The notes under the pieces: generated by a model
What the model saw: only the letters and a program-made list of their open reading frames with translations
The model's database searches: none
Told to the model about the DNA's origin: nothing
Assembly (NCBI GenBank): GCA_036346405.1
Contig: CM070558.1
Coordinates: 1,054,001 to 1,118,000 of the forward strand
Reading direction: 5' to 3'
DNA: 64,000 nucleotides
From: Phyllostachys edulis
Lineage: Eukaryota > Streptophyta > Magnoliopsida > Poales > Poaceae
Shown here: one piece after another, positions 11,561 through 24,009 of the stretch
How positions within the stretch are numbered: position 1 is the first letter of the stretch
How the letters are laid out: every line of letters begins with the position of its first letter
Made by a program: the position numbers and the translations under genes

Positions 11561-12157
11561 GCTACGAGGGAGGAGGGAGGCGACAATGGCAAGGGAGGGA
11601 GGAGGAGGCGGCGGCGAGGGGAGGAGGGAGGCGGCAATGGCAAGGAGAGGGAGGCAAGGGCATGAGGGAGGAGGAAGGCAAGGCACAAGGAGAGAGGAGG
11701 AGGAGGAGGAGGCAGGCAGGCTGTGGCGTGAACGGGGAGGAGGGAGGCGGAGGGGAGGGCGTGGGTGGGGGGAGCCGGGGAGGTGTAGCCATGTAGATGA
11801 GGATCGAGGAGACGAGGAGGGACCGCGGGAGGGGACGGGAGGCGACGGCGGCGGAGGAATGCGCCGGTGGCGGCGGCGGTTAGGGGGAGCAGAGGGGATG
11901 GAGTCTGGATCTGGACTGGAGCCGGAGGGGATAGGGTAGTCTGCCAGTCTGGTCACTATGTTCTGTCAGTTGAAAAAGTGGGGAGGTGGAGAGATAGAGA
12001 CGTGGGGAGGTGGAGATATGCCTGCGGTGAGATTTTGTGACGTCATATAAAACGTCTTCAGAAGCGTCTTTATATATGAGGTGTTTCTCGGCATAGAGAC
12101 GGATATAAAAGCGTTAAAACAAAAGCGTCTTTATGTGATAGTTTTGTTGTAGTGCTA

Positions 12158-15100
12158 GTCAACTCCTGTATCGACGGAATTACTTTGACAGATGTCTCCC
12201 ATTGCATCTTAAAATAGATCTCACACACAATCACATCACCTTAATCCTTTAAGAATAACAACTCGGAATTCACATCATACACTCTCATGTACTACATCAG
12301 AAGGGTGTTATTAATGATCATCTTACTATTTGGAATCTACCCTTATTCTACTTGCTCTACACATAATCATTGGGTGACTAAAGTCCTAGCATAAAAATGT
12401 GAAGCCCAAATTTTTAACCTCCGAGACTCCTACAGCAAACTTCTCATATAGAAGATAGGGAAACCCTCAGATTAAATCCCTAAAATTCCTACAATCCAAA
12501 CATACTCACTCATTAGCATCAACATGGAAATATTTTCTCGACCAAAATTATCTTTATAAAGAATCTAACTCCCAGAGGGTTAATCACTAATGCCAAGTCA
12601 TACCTGACAATAATCCAACAATCTCTGCTATCTCATTGATTGCTTTAACGATTAGATTACTTCGCTAATCTTACTCTCATAACACTACACCATCATATTT
12701 CACGTACACAACCATGCAAATTACCCAGTCGCGATATCTAATATCTGATCACGATTTTCATTCTTTCGATGCTTGTAATGTTCCACCCAAAATGAACAAA
12801 AGATCTTGGACCACAAATCACTATGGGTTCTATTAGTTGCCACAATGCAATCAGTTTAGCCCCAAAGACAAACATTCTTCTTAAATAAAATTCTCTCCAA
12901 GAATTATAACACGAAATCAATTCATCTTCCAATGCTCTTCAAATAACTTATAACCCAAGGTCTCACAACAACAAGTAATAAACACCTCGAAAGACCCATA
13001 TGAAACGAATCGGCTGATTCTTTCTCAAAAAAGGCAAATAAAAACAATTTTCACCAACTAGAAGAACGTTTACCACTCGCAGTGAACACAGGACCAGCGA
13101 AATTGTCAATTAAGCAATAAACTCTAAAAACATAAGGTGAGTCCACAGTTGAGGGCACAAGTATCGCACGAAGAGAATATGAAACCTCAAATGAGAAGAA
13201 GGTATTGCCTTTGGAAATTGGGAAGCTCTTATAGGGCAAAAGCAGAAGATTGAGGCACACTCAAATAAACCACAAGTTACAAAACTTGACTTCAATATCA
13301 AATACTTCTACTTCACTTTTTTCCTTTAACAAAGAAGGTTACTTTCTATGATTACTTCATCACTTTGACAGCTCAAACAAGATAAGCTCTTAAGGCCAAA
13401 CCACATGAACCACTTAAGAATCAAATAGAACCTGCCAACACATCTCTTTGCTCAACAATTTCAGCTACCACATGAATCACAACTCCAAAAGATCACGAAT
13501 GCAAAACTCCACCCTTTTTCATTTAACTGACATTACAAAAGGCGATTAAATTACTTTCTTTCTAAAAGAATCATCACCACTCCCACAAGTTACAATCACA
13601 TGCAGACAATCTTACTAACATCAAGAATAATTCACTCTTAACTCGAATCACCAGCGTCTACTCTTCCATTATAAAGCCCCAAAGGCTCACCGAATTGTTA
13701 CATACCAGTTTATCATCTCATCCTCAAATTGAGAGTATACCAAAAAAAAAACTTACAACCACACTACAACAACCACTTATTCTAGAGGGAACTACACAAT
13801 TTAAAAGGTTATACGAAAATCCTTTCATCATGGACATGCTATCATCCGACTATTCCACAATCATGTAAGCATAAGTCACCTATTAAATCATATCAGTTCG
13901 ACTCTTATAGGTGCTCAACACCACGGTTAACACACAACAGTTGCACCCCAACCAGTGTTGCTATCAATTGGCTTCATTATGAAGTCAAGTTGTTACCTAC
14001 TTTCCTTTGCGAATCTAATGAATATTTATAAACACATATTCAACTGTTCCTCCTCATGTTTAGATTTTGGCAAAGTCACACTAAAACTTCAAGAATCGAA
14101 ATCTTCCATCGACCAAAAGTCTCAACAATACTACAACCAAATTCATTGCGTCATTCTATATAGAAGAACTATGCAGAACTCCTCCCATAAATTCTAGATC
14201 CACCGATATTCAATCCCTTCAACCTTTTGTACACAATTCTAATAATTAATCATACTAAGGAATATGTAAATCTAGCATTTCCTCCAGTTTCCCTTTCCAC
14301 ACATTTAGATTAATCCATTGGGACCAAAGAACCCAACAAGTTTAGCAACTTAAACAATTTGAATGACCAGACCAGCTCATCAAAAACTAGTAGAAGACAA
14401 CATCAACTTAATCAATTTCACTTCCAAGGTTACTAATTAATATGGATCATGCACCACACCAATGACTCAACTTGTTACCCATACCATATCAATTTATTTG
14501 ATTACAAACACCGACTTAACCACAACAAGGCATCACAAAAGAATTTTAACCCTTTCCTTCAGAAAAGGGGTGCATTCAACTTCAATACTCGGAATAATCC
14601 AAAAGAAATACATAGAGCCAAAGCTTTCTCATGTTAATGAACTTACAACAGAAAACAACCGAATAAGAAAGATGAAACAACCATGGAGATATCAATCTCG
14701 CCAATTAACAACGATCACAAGTACAAAAGCAACTCAATAGTCGAAAAACAATAATTGTTTCAGAGAACAATTAGAGACCTATTGAAACCCATCAACTATA
14801 ATGAACCACGAACCCAAGAGAAATTCATCAACCACCACTGGACAAGAATTGGCCAAATTCAAAAATCAAGGAAGCGAACAACTTTTCTAGAGCAACTCAT
14901 GCTCAACACTTGTAACTATAGTACTCGGGGTAACTACTCCCCTATCCACATTCTACGAACGGTGGTGTAACCTGGCAAAGCCAAGGACTACAACCACGAC
15001 CTCAACTTCTCAACCTCAACTATCATCACGCATAACCAATATAATCAATTATGAGGATACAAGATCATCCCATAACAATCATAGAATAAATTCATAGGTA

Positions 15101-15281
15101 TAGAAGATCATATCATATCAGAAATTCACAATGCAACATAACAGAGACATAAATGCATTGCTTGACCCATCCCATCCTATTGTGCACCAGTGTGTCAAAT
15201 TTTAGGTTAATTAACCATTAACAAATTTTAGAAAATTAAGTTACCTAAGTTGTTAACGTATTCACCACAGACCTAAAGCCC
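12158..15281. other. Non-coding interior of nested gypsy element (right part)
   Basis: This AT-rich region runs from the CACTA right flank to the primer-binding site. Short open frames are present on both strands, but none shows gag, protease, reverse transcriptase or integrase motifs. I regard it as degraded or non-coding internal sequence. Confidence 0.5.
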
Positions 15282-15293
15282 GCTCTGATACCA
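15282..15293 (-). promoter_or_regulatory. Primer-binding site for initiator Met tRNA
   Basis: The plus strand reads GCTCTGATACCA, reverse complement TGGTATCAGAGC, the classic plant tRNA-iMet primer-binding site. It lies 2 bp inside the right LTR, so the right LTR is the 5' LTR. Confidence 0.9.
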
Positions 15294-15295
15294 AC

Positions 15296-17458
15296 TGTAA
15301 CACCCTGGCTACGCGGAAGCCAAGATATTACTTAAAATTCTAACATACAACAACAATACAAAATAATTTCAGCAATCTATCAGCTAATAACAGGTAAGGA
15401 TCAACAAATAATAGTTTGGTCCTAAGAATTGAATTAGGTTTCAGCAACATATCAAACTTGAAAGTATCTAATTCTATTGCACTATTCAAGATAAAGTTAA
15501 CAAGAGTCCATACGAAGAATATTAAGCATTCACTAGTTCAACCAAGTCATAATGAAAGGTAACCTCAACCATCAGAACTCCATTATTACACTCCAATATT
15601 ATCAAGTGAAAGATAATACAAGTCCATTAATTAATAATGAAATGTGATGTGAACGAAGTGCTCCGTGACTAATCCCTCCCAAGCATGCCGTCATCAGAGT
15701 TTACCTAAAAGACACAAATAAGTCAAGAATGAGTCCACGACTCAACAAGTACAACAGAATAACATGGAAAAATACTGAATCGGAAACATAACATTCACAA
15801 TGTTGAATATGAATCAGAATGGTGGAAATCTTGAATATGAATCAGAATGGCGGAAATCTTATGCAAGAATGGAATGCATGCTCTTCACTTCATCTGCTTA
15901 TACCGGTATAGCCAGTGAACACCCGTCGATGTTCACTTAGGCCCGCATTATCCAAAATACGGGGATCCAAGGCCCGTATGAAGAAGATTTCTTAACAGGG
16001 ATCCAATTTGCCCACCTTAGAATGGTGGGTCTTACTTACCCATATTGGAATGATGAGACTTCACTACCCACTCTCGTGGGTGAAACATGAATGAATAAAA
16101 GAACGAATGAATATATGGATATGAAAGAAATAATCTCAAGAAGCATGAACTATCACCCATGGAAAGAATCAAGAATCACTGAAGTCTACTCGTAATCCAT
16201 AGAATTTAATCATAACATGAACAACAAGCACTATGAACAATTAACAGTCAATACAATCCACAATGTACTTGCCTTTCGCGTTGCGATGCGGTAGGAGGCA
16301 AGGATGATGCCGCTAATCTCGAAGCCTCTCCTCCTACACCATTAAATTGCTCAATAAGAATAACGTGAAGTCAAGACACTACTCGCAACGCTTCTACCTC
16401 ATCTTTCCAAAACCCAAAGTATACATATATATTCTACTCAAGTTAACGACATTCTAGCTGAAAACTATACTGGACAGCAGCACTAAAAACTTCATAACTT
16501 TCTCTCTGAAACTTGAAAAGGTGTGATCTCAATCTCTCTGGAAAGGTAAAAAAATCATCTACAATACTCTAGTTGGCGATAATCTCTAAGTCGACCAACT
16601 TTTGAGTCTAATCATCAGATGAACATCTAAAACTATAAACTGACAGACAGAATAAACAGTCGTATAAGAAAATTCATAACTTTCGAATGGATGAACAAAC
16701 ATTCATGATTTTTATCAATCTGAAAAGCTTAGAACAATATCTACAAAAGTCTAGTTGGACAGATTCTCAGATTTTGCCTTTAACAAAATCTAGCCCACGG
16801 CTCAAAACTACTGATGTGTTTCGTCAGGATTTCTGAGCAGCAGTAAAGAAATCAACGTAACTTCTAGACCACAACTCCGAATTGGGTGATCTTTGAACCT
16901 ATGGAAATCTGAGAAAGAACCCTACAAATCTCTAGGAGACAAAATACTCCAATTCGGACTCTATCTACATGCAAACAGACGGGCAAGAAGGTACAGAATA
17001 CTGATTCTAGTCGCAGCAGTTCAATGATTATCTAATTGAGGGTAAATACGAATCTAACTTGATTCAAAATAGCGGGGAGATGAATCGTTACCCTTGAAGA
17101 CCCTAATGAAACTTGCTGGAGATCCCTCATGAAGAACTCCTTCCACTTCCCCTTCCTTTCATCTTCTTCTTCCTCTCCTTCCTTTCTCCTCTCCTCCTCC
17201 TCTTTGCAAAGCAGCAGGGAATGATTAATGCTACAGTACATAGGCATGCTACAGTAGCCGGCAGTGCTACAGTCAGGGGTGCTAGGGTTTAAGGGGTGGG
17301 GCGCCCCCTCCTCTTGGGCCTCTTAAGGCCGGCCCACAAGGAAGACAAAGCCTTGGGCCGGAAGCCCAAGGTCCAAATCCCTCTCAAATTCTGAATTTTT
17401 AACTTAATTCCCTCTCTAAACTTTATTGCAATCGATATTGAATAATCGGGATATTACA
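15296..17458 (-). repeat. 5' LTR of nested gypsy element
   Basis: Direct repeat of 4068-6264, about 2.16 kb, bounded by the same TGTAACACCC and GGGATATTACA. It lies next to the primer-binding site. It is shorter than its partner by several small deletions, for example around 16070. Scattered differences between the two copies mean the insertion is not recent. Confidence 0.9.
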
Positions 17459-17604
17459 TTCCTCCTCTCCCCATCCCGGTGTCAGGCCGCTCCCACCACG
17501 ACGCCCCTGGCTAGACTGCATGCGCGCCACGCACCCACGCCCGGTGTACTTGGCCGTGCGTTGCCCATGTCGCCGCCTGAGAGTTCTCCGCCCTCACCTC
17601 GCCT

Positions 17605-17613
17605 ATATATGTG
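17605..17613 (+). promoter_or_regulatory. Possible TATA box of outer gypsy LTR
   Basis: CTATATATG occurs in GC-rich context about 150 bp after the LTR resumes. In the un-nested LTR it would lie about 800 bp from the LTR start. Position and composition suit a U3 promoter; no transcript evidence is available. Confidence 0.4.
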
Positions 17614-18359
17614 GGCACTGAAGGCCTTGCTACTCCCTTTCCACTTCCCTTACCTCCCTCCTCATTTTCCCTATTCACCGAGCTCCAAACCAAGCGACGC
17701 CCCGAATGCCATTTTCAGCCAGCCGCGCCGCCTCCTAGCCCTCTGGCCACTCCGGTGAGCTCCGGCCGCCCTAAACCACATCACGGCGTGTCCCACCTCT
17801 CCAAGAACCAAACCCCTCTGCCAATTTGAAGGATTCGCCACCGAGGAGCTGCGCAACTGCCTTCATCTATGGTTCCGGCCAAATCCACCGCCTCCATTGC
17901 CGCTCCATCTCCGGCGATCCCTGGCTCAATTCCTTCATCCGTGAGCATCATTAAGCATTCCCCTAACCTACCCCATCACTCACTTGCTCCCTCGTTCTCT
18001 CCACGGTCGCCGCCACCATGGACCTCACTGCACCGGCCACGGCTCGCGTCGACGGAGCACCTCGGAGCTCCTCCTCCTTCGCCGACCATTCTGGCGTACT
18101 CCACTCAACTTAGTGACGCTCATGCTCCTACCAATTGGGCCGCAACTCCACCCGAGCGCCGCGGCCACATTCCACCCCCATGGCCGGTAGCTGCCTGTTG
18201 TCACCGCGCCGCCACAGTACGACTCCGGCTGCACCAAGACCATCCCGAGCACCTTTATACCTTAGGCAACCCATTTTAGCCATCACCGCCACCTCGCTGA
18301 CACTCCACCGCCAGCGATGAACTAGGTCCGAGCCACCCCCTTTTTCAGCCCCCTTCGGC

Positions 18360-20640
18360 TCTCTGTGTGCCCTCTCTTTTTATCTGATTAGTCTCTAACA
18401 GTGAGATACCAAACAGTGGGATTAACAACTAATGCAAGATTCAAATTTCAAACATCATGATGTTAGCTAAGTTCATAAGTTATAGGTATTTTGTTAGTGC
18501 TTAGTAACCTTGTTAGCCGAATAGACACAGAAGAGTTTTGCCAGTAAAATCCAATTTGCAAAACCAGTTACCAAATGCTAACAAGTGTTATGGTTGTCCC
18601 TTAGTTCACTCAAATGCATTGGCTAATTTGAAGTTTGATGATTGAAGATATTTTGGCTAGTAGCACTTTAGTTCAGAAATGGATTGTGTGTTCTGTTGTC
18701 AGTTGAATGAACAAAGAAGTATTAGATGAAAGTCTTCAAATGACAGTAGGTTATAAACCTGTTGAAGGAGCTGAGAAGGTAATTTAGATGCCAACTTGAA
18801 ATAGAAGTAGGTTAATGATAATACAAGTAATAGAAAATTTATTGATTCAATTGGCCATTTTGAAAGAAATTTACTTAGTAAGAAGTTTAGTCAAATAATA
18901 CTCCAAGTAAGCATCTTCTTCTCAATAATCAGAGTGGCTGAGCATGAATAGTAAAGAAATTTGAAAAGAGTTAGAAATGACAGAGGGCTTGTGCCATCCT
19001 AATACAAGTGGTTAGTTCAAAGGTTTGGTGATAAGTGCACTAAGTAGTTAACCTGGGAATGGATACTAGTTTAGAATTGCATGTTTAACTAGAGGGTGAT
19101 TTAAGATGAATGGTAAAAACAATTAGGAGCTCAGTCAAAAAGGACAGTGAACATGATTAACAACGAATGGGAGCTTCATCAATTAGTTAATAGCAAATGA
19201 CAACCAAATGAACAGAGAAGATGTGTATTAGAGTTCACAGTAGTCTAATAGCATTCTATTACAAGTAGTTAGAAATCCTGTGAATTCAAATAGCCATTTG
19301 GACCTATCTCTAGCAGAGGGCCCAATCTAATCAAGTTATTAGCTCATGATTCTTAGTAGGTTAGGCGACAACAGACTTGCAGTCTACCTTCTCAAATTGT
19401 AAAGATAAATGGAAATGGGCAGTGGCTAATGTCAGTGTTGAGGCTAGTACTTAGAAAAGTTATGGATTCAATTAGCCCTTTTAGCTAAGAGCTGTTGTGA
19501 CTAACTATTGGATCATTCAGATTAATTAACCAATGGATAACTTGAATTAAGTAAGAAAGACTTATTTAACAGCACCTTGAAATAGTAAAGTCCTTTTGGT
19601 AAATTGTTGAGCAGAAAAGTAGTTAGATGAAAATCTGAAATAACAGTGGGTTCATAAACCTATTAAATGACTAATTGATTACTCAAAAGCATTGTTTAAT
19701 CGGGGATTTGAATTAGTTAACAAATACTCATTCTCTTGTTGAATCCTCAAATTGAACTACATGAACAGAGAAGGTAATATGAAATTGCTCAGTGAGATGT
19801 GACCATATAGACTGCGAGGACAAACCTAACTATAATTGTGCTAGCTTTTGCCACTGTAGTCTAGTTTGAGTAGCTTGTAGTTAGTATGTTGAGGCTAACG
19901 TGATGTTAGCTACAAGTTTGATAGAAGATTAAGTAGGATTAATTAAAACAGCAGTAAATAGTTAGCTACTGGAAGTTTAGACCAATAATGGCAGGTTAAT
20001 TGTGTCCTTTGTAACCAAATTAAAGTGTTCAAATCAAGTAATTAGGCTTAAGTGAAAAATGCTTGGTAACCATTAACAACCAATGTAAGAGAATAGAAAG
20101 CTAATTAAAAAAAGATTTGGAGTATGATTGTCTAAATAACAGTAGTCCTTAGGTCATGGTATTAATGATATCAATAGTAGCACTAGATCAGTGAAATAGT
20201 TAATTAAAGATGGTAAGGCAATTAGAGATTTAAAAAGTCATTAGCAGGTACTTAGCCAATATCACTAATGTCTAGGTTCAAATGGAGGTCAACTAAAAAT
20301 AATCTTAGTACATATTTGAGTTAAAGATTAACCTAGGGTAACAAGTGTTCCTTAATATAAGCTTAGCCATGATAATGACTATGAAAAGAACACACTTAAC
20401 ACATGGAATTTCCTCGATAAATAGGAAATAATAACAAAAAGAATCATTAACATGAGCTAGACCTCCCATGCAAGTCATTGTAAGAAATTCTCAATAAGCC
20501 GGTATCAAGTCAACCTCAAATCAAAACATTAATAACTTTTACAAACGAACTCAAAATTAAATGAATCTTTTTGCTAAATTCATATAACATCATTCTCTGT
20601 AATAATATACAAAAATATTTTGATTTTATCTCTATTGGAT
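18360..20640. other. AT-rich body of the outer LTR
   Basis: No coding frame, RNA gene or tandem repeat is recognised here. It has no visible counterpart in the related inverted LTR fragment at 47681-49937, so this part may be lineage-specific or a further old insertion. Confidence 0.4.
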
Positions 20641-21384
20641 TTATTTCTTCGTTTGTGTTTTGATTTCGGTTCTTTCGATTAGACGTCGGAATTCGCTAGC
20701 AAGATTATCGACGATCAAGCGACCTCACTCTCTGAACAACATAAGCAAGAACAAGGCAAGCACCCCCTTTGATCATATTGATCCTAGTATTTTAATTATT
20801 GTACTTTGTTTTGCAAATCCTATTACGCATGCGTGCATTTCTTGTATGAAAATGCTATTATCGAGAAATCGGTAGTTGTAAATCCTACTTGCTGCATATG
20901 CCTCCTTGAAATATTGATCCCTTACTGTTGCAACCTTTAGAATATGGGTTAGACAATAGATAATGTCACTTGGGAATTTTTTAGTACGATTGTCATACAA
21001 CTGCAACTAGAGCAATAGAATTTCTGAAAAATTGATTAAAGGACAATATGTTAATTCGAGAATTTGGGATTATTTTGGAAAATGTCCAGAGGATTTACCT
21101 TTGTTATTTTATATGAAAATGACATGAAAACTTTAGTCTTTAGACACGGGCGAGTTATATTGTATTCTGAAATAGTGAGGACTGTAACTCACTAGTAGAT
21201 AGGGTGGAGATCTCGCCCGTAGTCGATTAAGAACTGAAGCTAGCAAATCCGGGACTAAGACCTAACCGTACAACCGTATGTGCTAGTATGAGATAGCCGT
21301 AGCTAACTAAGTTATCGAAATCTTAGCCTTGCATGATAGTAGGCAGGAGCAGTGCACGCAATTTCTATTGCTAACACAACTGCA

Positions 21385-21535
21385 AATGGCTCACTCCCAC
21401 GGGTTTCTATCCGGGTGTAGTGAAAGACTCACCTGACGGGTTTCTATCCGTCAACTGAGGGATTCCTTATCGGGTTTCTATCCGGTAAGTAAGGACTCCT
21501 CGTACTACAGGTTTCTCTCCGAGTAACTGGGGATA
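21385..21535 (+). repeat. Short tandem repeats around GGGTTTCTATCCG
   Basis: Four imperfect units of roughly 40 bp share GGGTTTCTATCCG or close variants, separated by small inverted sequences such as CACCTGACGGG and CCGTCAACTG. They lie within the outer gypsy LTR. The inverted LTR at about 48780-48920 has a related but reorganised region. Confidence 0.6.
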
Positions 21536-21835
21536 ATTGTTCGCGGGGCTAGTGCAGGGTTAGGACTAGATAATGTAAAGGCTGCGTCACGAACTCTAGG
21601 TTGTTTACCTTCGGCAGTGAGCAGCGTTATAGAGATATTCCAGGCAACTGGAATACTGCTTACTATGGGTAAAGTTCTACACCTCTGTAGAGTGATAAAC
21701 TTTTCGAATAGCCGCGCTCGCGGTCATGAGCATGCTTAGTGCGGCTGGTATGGCGGTAGTTTTTGTCTTCCAAACAGTTTTGTCACAAAAGATTGGGGTA
21801 ATGACATGGGGTTTTTTTTTATTTGTTGAGTTAAC

Positions 21836-21962
21836 TGCCATTTCTATGGCGTTGCTATGTCTATAGCAGATTGTCATTTCTATGACTGATTTGCTATTTC
21901 TATTGCAGGACTGCCATTTCTACAGTTGAACATGAACTTGTCAGTGCCATTTCTATGGCGGA
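21836..21962 (+). repeat. About 22-bp minisatellite of GCCATTTCTATGGC type
   Basis: Repeated, partly palindromic units (CCATTTCTATGGC, TCATTTCTATGAC, GCTATTTCTATTGC) occur in tandem in the LTR. The reverse complement of the same array appears at about 48350-48490 in the other LTR fragment, so it is an old feature of this LTR family. Confidence 0.65.
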
Positions 21963-22593
21963 ATATTGATTATATTTTTGCTTACAACCGGGTAGGGTTG
22001 TGTGTGTTTGATGTTATTTGTTCAGTTACTTTACTTACTGTCCTGTACTTACTTTTTCATAAACTGCTCTTTTAAATACCGTTGCAAATTATTACTTATG
22101 TTTTTTGCAAAAAAAACTTGGCTTTGAGCAAAAGAACTTGTAAGATAGAGCCATACATTTGACAGCCTTGCATTCTAATATAACATTTGCGATACACTAC
22201 AAGTCTTGCTGAGTACACAAGTACTCAATCTTGCTATTGTTGTTAGTTTAGAATTTGCAGATGAGCCTACGCCAGACGACACGTTCTTTGCTTCCAGCAC
22301 CGAGGGGTTCGATGATGGGTCTACTTAGGCCTTGTTCCTTGTCGGTTGCTTGAGGGATCGGATGGGCACACCGCTAGACTTTTGCTACTACTACTATGTC
22401 TTCCGCTGCTTTTATTTGGCCGATTGGCTGTTATTGTAATAACTTAAGTAGATTGTCCCTTTTTCTTTACTTTAGATTATGAATGTATGAATGTGATGCC
22501 AAATGTTGTGAATGTGTGTGCTAGCCTTTATTCCTGGGAATAGCACTGTATACACATAAGATCTTCGGGTATTCCACGCCTAGGGGTCTAACA

Positions 22594-23985
22594 ATGGCAA
22601 ATGCCATCGGGAGAAGCTGGTCATTCTCATCGGCTGCCACCGCGGTGAGGATAGTGTCCTTGTACCTCCCCGTTAGGAAAGTGCCATCCGTCATCAGCAT
22701 AGGACGGCAGAACTTGAAGCCCCTGATGGCCTGAGCGAAAGCCCAGAACACCCGGTCCAGTATGAAGCGGTTGGGCCCTTTCTCAGCATCTTCACGATCA
22801 AGCTTGTTTATGTACGTGCTGGGGTTTGATCCAGCAATCTGGTAAAGCAATCTCGGCATAAGGTTGTACGCCTCTTTGTATGTCCCGCATATGGTCTCGA
22901 TGACCTTCTGCTTGGCTCGTCGGACTTTGCTGTAGCTAACTGGATAGCCAACTTGATTGACGACTTCCGACATCATCATCTTGGGGGAGACAGACACGTC
23001 TGCCTCAACTAGGTGTGTGATGAGGTTTGCAACATATGCGGAAGTCACGTTCTGATGCTGTCGTAGGGACTCGCTGAGCTCACAAGTGTGGTCGATCAGC
23101 TCCTTGACTATGAAGACCGAGCCGAAGATCTTTGCTCGGTGAGCGCTAACCTTACCAGGGCAGCCTTCTACTATGCACTTCACTGCGTACTTTCCTGGGT
23201 TGGACCGGTGCACTCGGTACACACGGCTGATGGACAGGGCGTACCGTGCTATAGCTTGTTGCACGGCCACCTTGTCCGGGAAGCGCTGCCCAACTAAGAG
23301 GTTGTCGGCTTCAAACCCCCACTAGGAGCCTTCTTCTTGCAGTAGTACGAGCGAACACACCACGATATCATCAAGTCTCGATGCCACGTAAGGACCACTG
23401 GCTTAGTGTGCGTCCTCGTCAGTACCATCCGAGCTTTGGTCAGTGTCCTTGTCAGACTCCAACCCGAGAGGCTCGGCCGGTAGATACTCGTGGCAGTCGA
23501 TGCGGGTCGACCACCATGTTTCTGCCCCCTCCTTTGGCACAAAATTAGGCACGGGACTTCCGTCCGAGGCAGCACATTCCGTGCTGCCCATCTTCAGGCT
23601 CGGGCTACGCTTGCCCGCTTGTAGAGGCCCTGGCATCATCAGGGTTTCCCGACGCCCTATGTACAAAATTCATATACACCATAGGCTTCCCGTGAATGGC
23701 TGCCTCGGGCTGGGAGACAATCTCCATGTACTGCCTCCATGCTATGTTTCCATTCACCTTGACAAGCCCCCACACATAATTCGTGTAAGTGATCACCTCG
23801 ATCATAACTTTCTTCATCGTTGGCTCCGTGACGAACTCCCTCCGGATGCAGATTCGCAGCTCATGAATATTCAACGCGTGGAGCCACTCCGCCCAGACCA
23901 CCTTGCACTGGCATCTTGACAGGTCCAACCCATCGGGTCCGGCCCGTACGAGACCATCGCCGTAAAACACAAACAAGTCTTGCAT
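22594..23985 (-). pseudogene. MULE (MuDR-like) transposase, truncated and frameshifted
   Basis: The N-terminus starts MQDLFVFYGDGLVRAGPDG at 23985. Several frameshifts (about 23290-23670) break the middle. The last frame, from 23270, contains a zinc-type cluster (C32, C37, H61, C63 of that frame), then RVFWAFAQAIRGFKFCRP and the MULE catalytic start MLMTDGTFLTGRYKD with its first catalytic Asp (D195). Homology stops abruptly after PMAFAIV, where the outer gypsy LTR ends at 22593. The remaining catalytic Asp and Glu and the C-terminal part are therefore missing. The gypsy element inserted into this MULE; the rest of the gene should lie left of the window. Confidence 0.85.
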
Positions 23986-24009
23986 GTTCGAAAATACCTA
24001 AAGCCACAA

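Larger units (their letters stand above)
7338..12154 (-). mobile_element. CACTA (En/Spm) element carrying host gene fragments
   Basis: The termini are CACTACAACACAAC at 7338 and, reversed, CACTACAACAAAAC at 12154. They are flanked by a perfect 3-bp TSD, CTA (7335-7337 and 12155-12157). Both ends carry subterminal copies of AGAGACGT/ACGTCTCT and GCGTCTTTAT, as CACTA elements do. The interior holds, on the minus strand in order: an AP-4 epsilon exon, pyruvate dehydrogenase E2 exons and the terminal exons of a TNP gene. A further exon-like segment lies on the plus strand. Transposase (TNP2) is absent, so the element would need a helper to move. It sits inside the internal region of the gypsy element 4068-17458. 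Confidence 0.9.
4068..17458 (-). mobile_element. Nested Ty3/gypsy-type LTR element, mostly non-coding
   Basis: Two direct repeats of about 2.2 kb bound the element (4068-6264 and 15296-17458). On the minus strand they begin TGTAATATCCCG and end GGGTGTTACA. A reversed polypurine tract follows the left LTR, and a reversed initiator-Met tRNA primer-binding site precedes the right LTR, so the element reads right to left. Without the inserted CACTA element (7338-12154) the interior is only about 4.2 kb. It keeps just a chromodomain tail, so it is a decayed or non-autonomous chromovirus derivative. The flanking pentamers TTTCG and TTCCT do not match, so no clean TSD is present. Confidence 0.85.
3406..22593 (+). 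mobile_element. Very long 3' LTR of a Ty3/gypsy element, split by nested insertion
   Basis: The LTR begins TGTAACAACCC right after the polypurine tract and ends GGGTCTAACA at 22593. It is interrupted by the nested element at 4068-17458. The remaining pieces (3406-4067 and 17459-22593) add up to about 5.8 kb, long even for grass Tekay-like LTRs. The 3' third is clearly related, in inverted orientation, to 47681-49540. The shared parts include the motif CAAGCACCCCCTTTGATCAT near 20760 and the end GGTATTCCACGCC. No stable coding frame is visible in 17.5-22.5 kb. The 5 bp after the LTR (ATGGC) would be one half of the TSD; the other half lies outside the window. Confidence 0.7.

Noticed and set aside
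11562..11956. Long Pro/Ser/Arg-rich open frames on both strands
   Set aside because: The region is purine-rich on one strand and open in several frames at once; no domain is visible beyond the AP-4 epsilon exon that ends near 11560.
21385..21535. Regular GGGTTTCTATCCG repeats as a CRISPR-like array
   Set aside because: Unit spacing is irregular, repeats are short and diverged, and the context is a plant retroelement LTR.
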